A stretch of DNA of 64,000 bases from Smittia aterrima (lineage: Eukaryota; Arthropoda; Insecta; Diptera; Chironomidae), in assembly GCA_033063855.1 (NCBI GenBank), contig CP093831.1:23932001-23996000 (forward strand), read 5' to 3'. A program made the translations under genes and the position numbers. Of the stretch, positions 63,413 through 64,000 are shown piece by piece; the stretch's first letter is position 1; each line of letters starts with the position of its first letter. Below the pieces are notes generated by a model that did not search any database, was not told where the DNA came from, and saw nothing but the letters and a program-made list of their open reading frames with translations.

Positions 63413-63688
63413 CAAGTTACGTAGTAAAGTCATATTAAAATTAAATCAAAGCTGAAAATGTGTGTCGAAGGCTCTCGACAGATTACGTGAGAAAGACAAA
63501 CATCAGCAAATATTTTAAAAGCTTCATGTTCACTGATTAATGGCTCAGTGCAAGTTACGTAGTAAAGTCACTCTAAAATTAAATCAAAGCTGAAAATGTG
63601 TGTCGAAGGCTCTCGACAGATTCCGTGAGAAAGACAAACATCAGCAAATATTTTAAAAGCTTCATGTTCACTGATTAATGGCTCAGTA
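63413..63688 (-). repeat. 138-bp tandem duplication of LRR-gene starts
   Basis: Two near-identical 138-bp units (63413-63550 and 63551-63688), each holding a family start region on the minus strand (aagcttcatgttcactgatt and the upstream end of the signal peptide). Only a few bases differ, so the duplication is recent. Neither unit continues into LRR coding DNA. Confidence 0.85.
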
Positions 63689-63753
63689 CAAAGTAATTCA
63701 AAATAAGTTTTCTGATTCTTTTTATTTCACGCTACACTTTTAGCGATTCCATT

Positions 63754-64000
63754 TTATTCATTTTCAATCAAATTTCTCAAGTCGAAATCATCATTTGTCT
63801 TTTTTTCATTTAATTTTTTCGAAACGTGACGTCGCATTGAAACAATAATCATTATCAAAATTAGAACGAAGACAATCGTCATTGCGATAAAGTTTATCTT
63901 GTGGCTACAATCTTCTTCGAAGTCATTCACCCTTGCGTTTAAGTTATCATTTTTTTGCTTGATTTTTGAGAGGTTCTCGGAACATTCTTTTCGCGATAGT
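63754..64000 (-). CDS. LRR-family gene, C-terminal end (runs off window)
   Basis: The last 81 codons of a type A member enter from the right edge. They encode a coiled coil (ECSENLSKIKQKNDNLNARV), a membrane helix (INFIAMTIVFVLILIMIIVS), a basic stop-transfer (MRRHVSKKL) and the tail DFDLRNLIENE. The frame is open to the edge. The LRR part, if present, lies outside. Confidence 0.8.
   Translation of the reverse strand, partial: LSRKECSENLSKIKQKNDNLNARVNDFEEDCSHKINFIAMTIVFVLILIMIIVSMRRHVSKKLNEKKTNDDFDLRNLIENE

Overview
The window looks like nuclear DNA of an insect. It is AT-rich, its genes have GT-AG introns, and it contains insect-type gene families and many small inverted-repeat transposons. 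I think of a lower dipteran such as a midge, but that is inference; nothing in the sequence names the species.

Left part (about 1.7-10.9 kb): three minus-strand, intronless cytosolic Hsp70 genes in tandem, with copied promoters. All lack the EEVD tail. The first has a C-terminus in which the helical lid is present four times. A small hsp70 relic lies between copies 1 and 2.

Middle part (11.4-27.7 kb), on the plus strand: a decayed MATH-BTB gene, a three-exon F-box gene, a possible 55-residue membrane micropeptide gene, an ABCC-like full transporter whose two ATPase sites are both degenerate, and a single-pass membrane protein with about 20 tyrosine motifs in its cytoplasmic tail. On the minus strand follow two conserved housekeeping genes: glucosidase II beta subunit (ER, HDEL) and an alpha/beta serine hydrolase.

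Right part (27.9-64 kb): a dense, two-stranded cluster of about 25 genes, pseudogenes and relics of one family. The proteins have a signal peptide, a Cys-containing N-cap, a few leucine-rich repeats (LRRs), a C-terminal Cys cap and a coiled coil. They end in one of two ways: a transmembrane helix with a conserved short cytoplasmic tail (type A), or a soluble coiled-coil end (type B). The plan resembles mosquito LRIM/APL1 immune proteins (architecture only). Birth, death and interruption are all visible: a TA-flanked element carrying a 130-bp satellite, two hAT-type elements, a small GTAAC-ended insert and a 5'-truncated non-LTR retrotransposon each interrupt or split a member; a 9-bp-duplicating inverted-repeat family has landed twice; and several members carry one- to few-base frameshifts. 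Intact promoters often share a GATAAG site and a TCAGTT initiator, which suggests common regulation.

The most unusual items are the four-lid Hsp70, the degenerate ABCC-like protein, the tyrosine-motif membrane protein, and the LRR cluster with its exchangeable C-termini.
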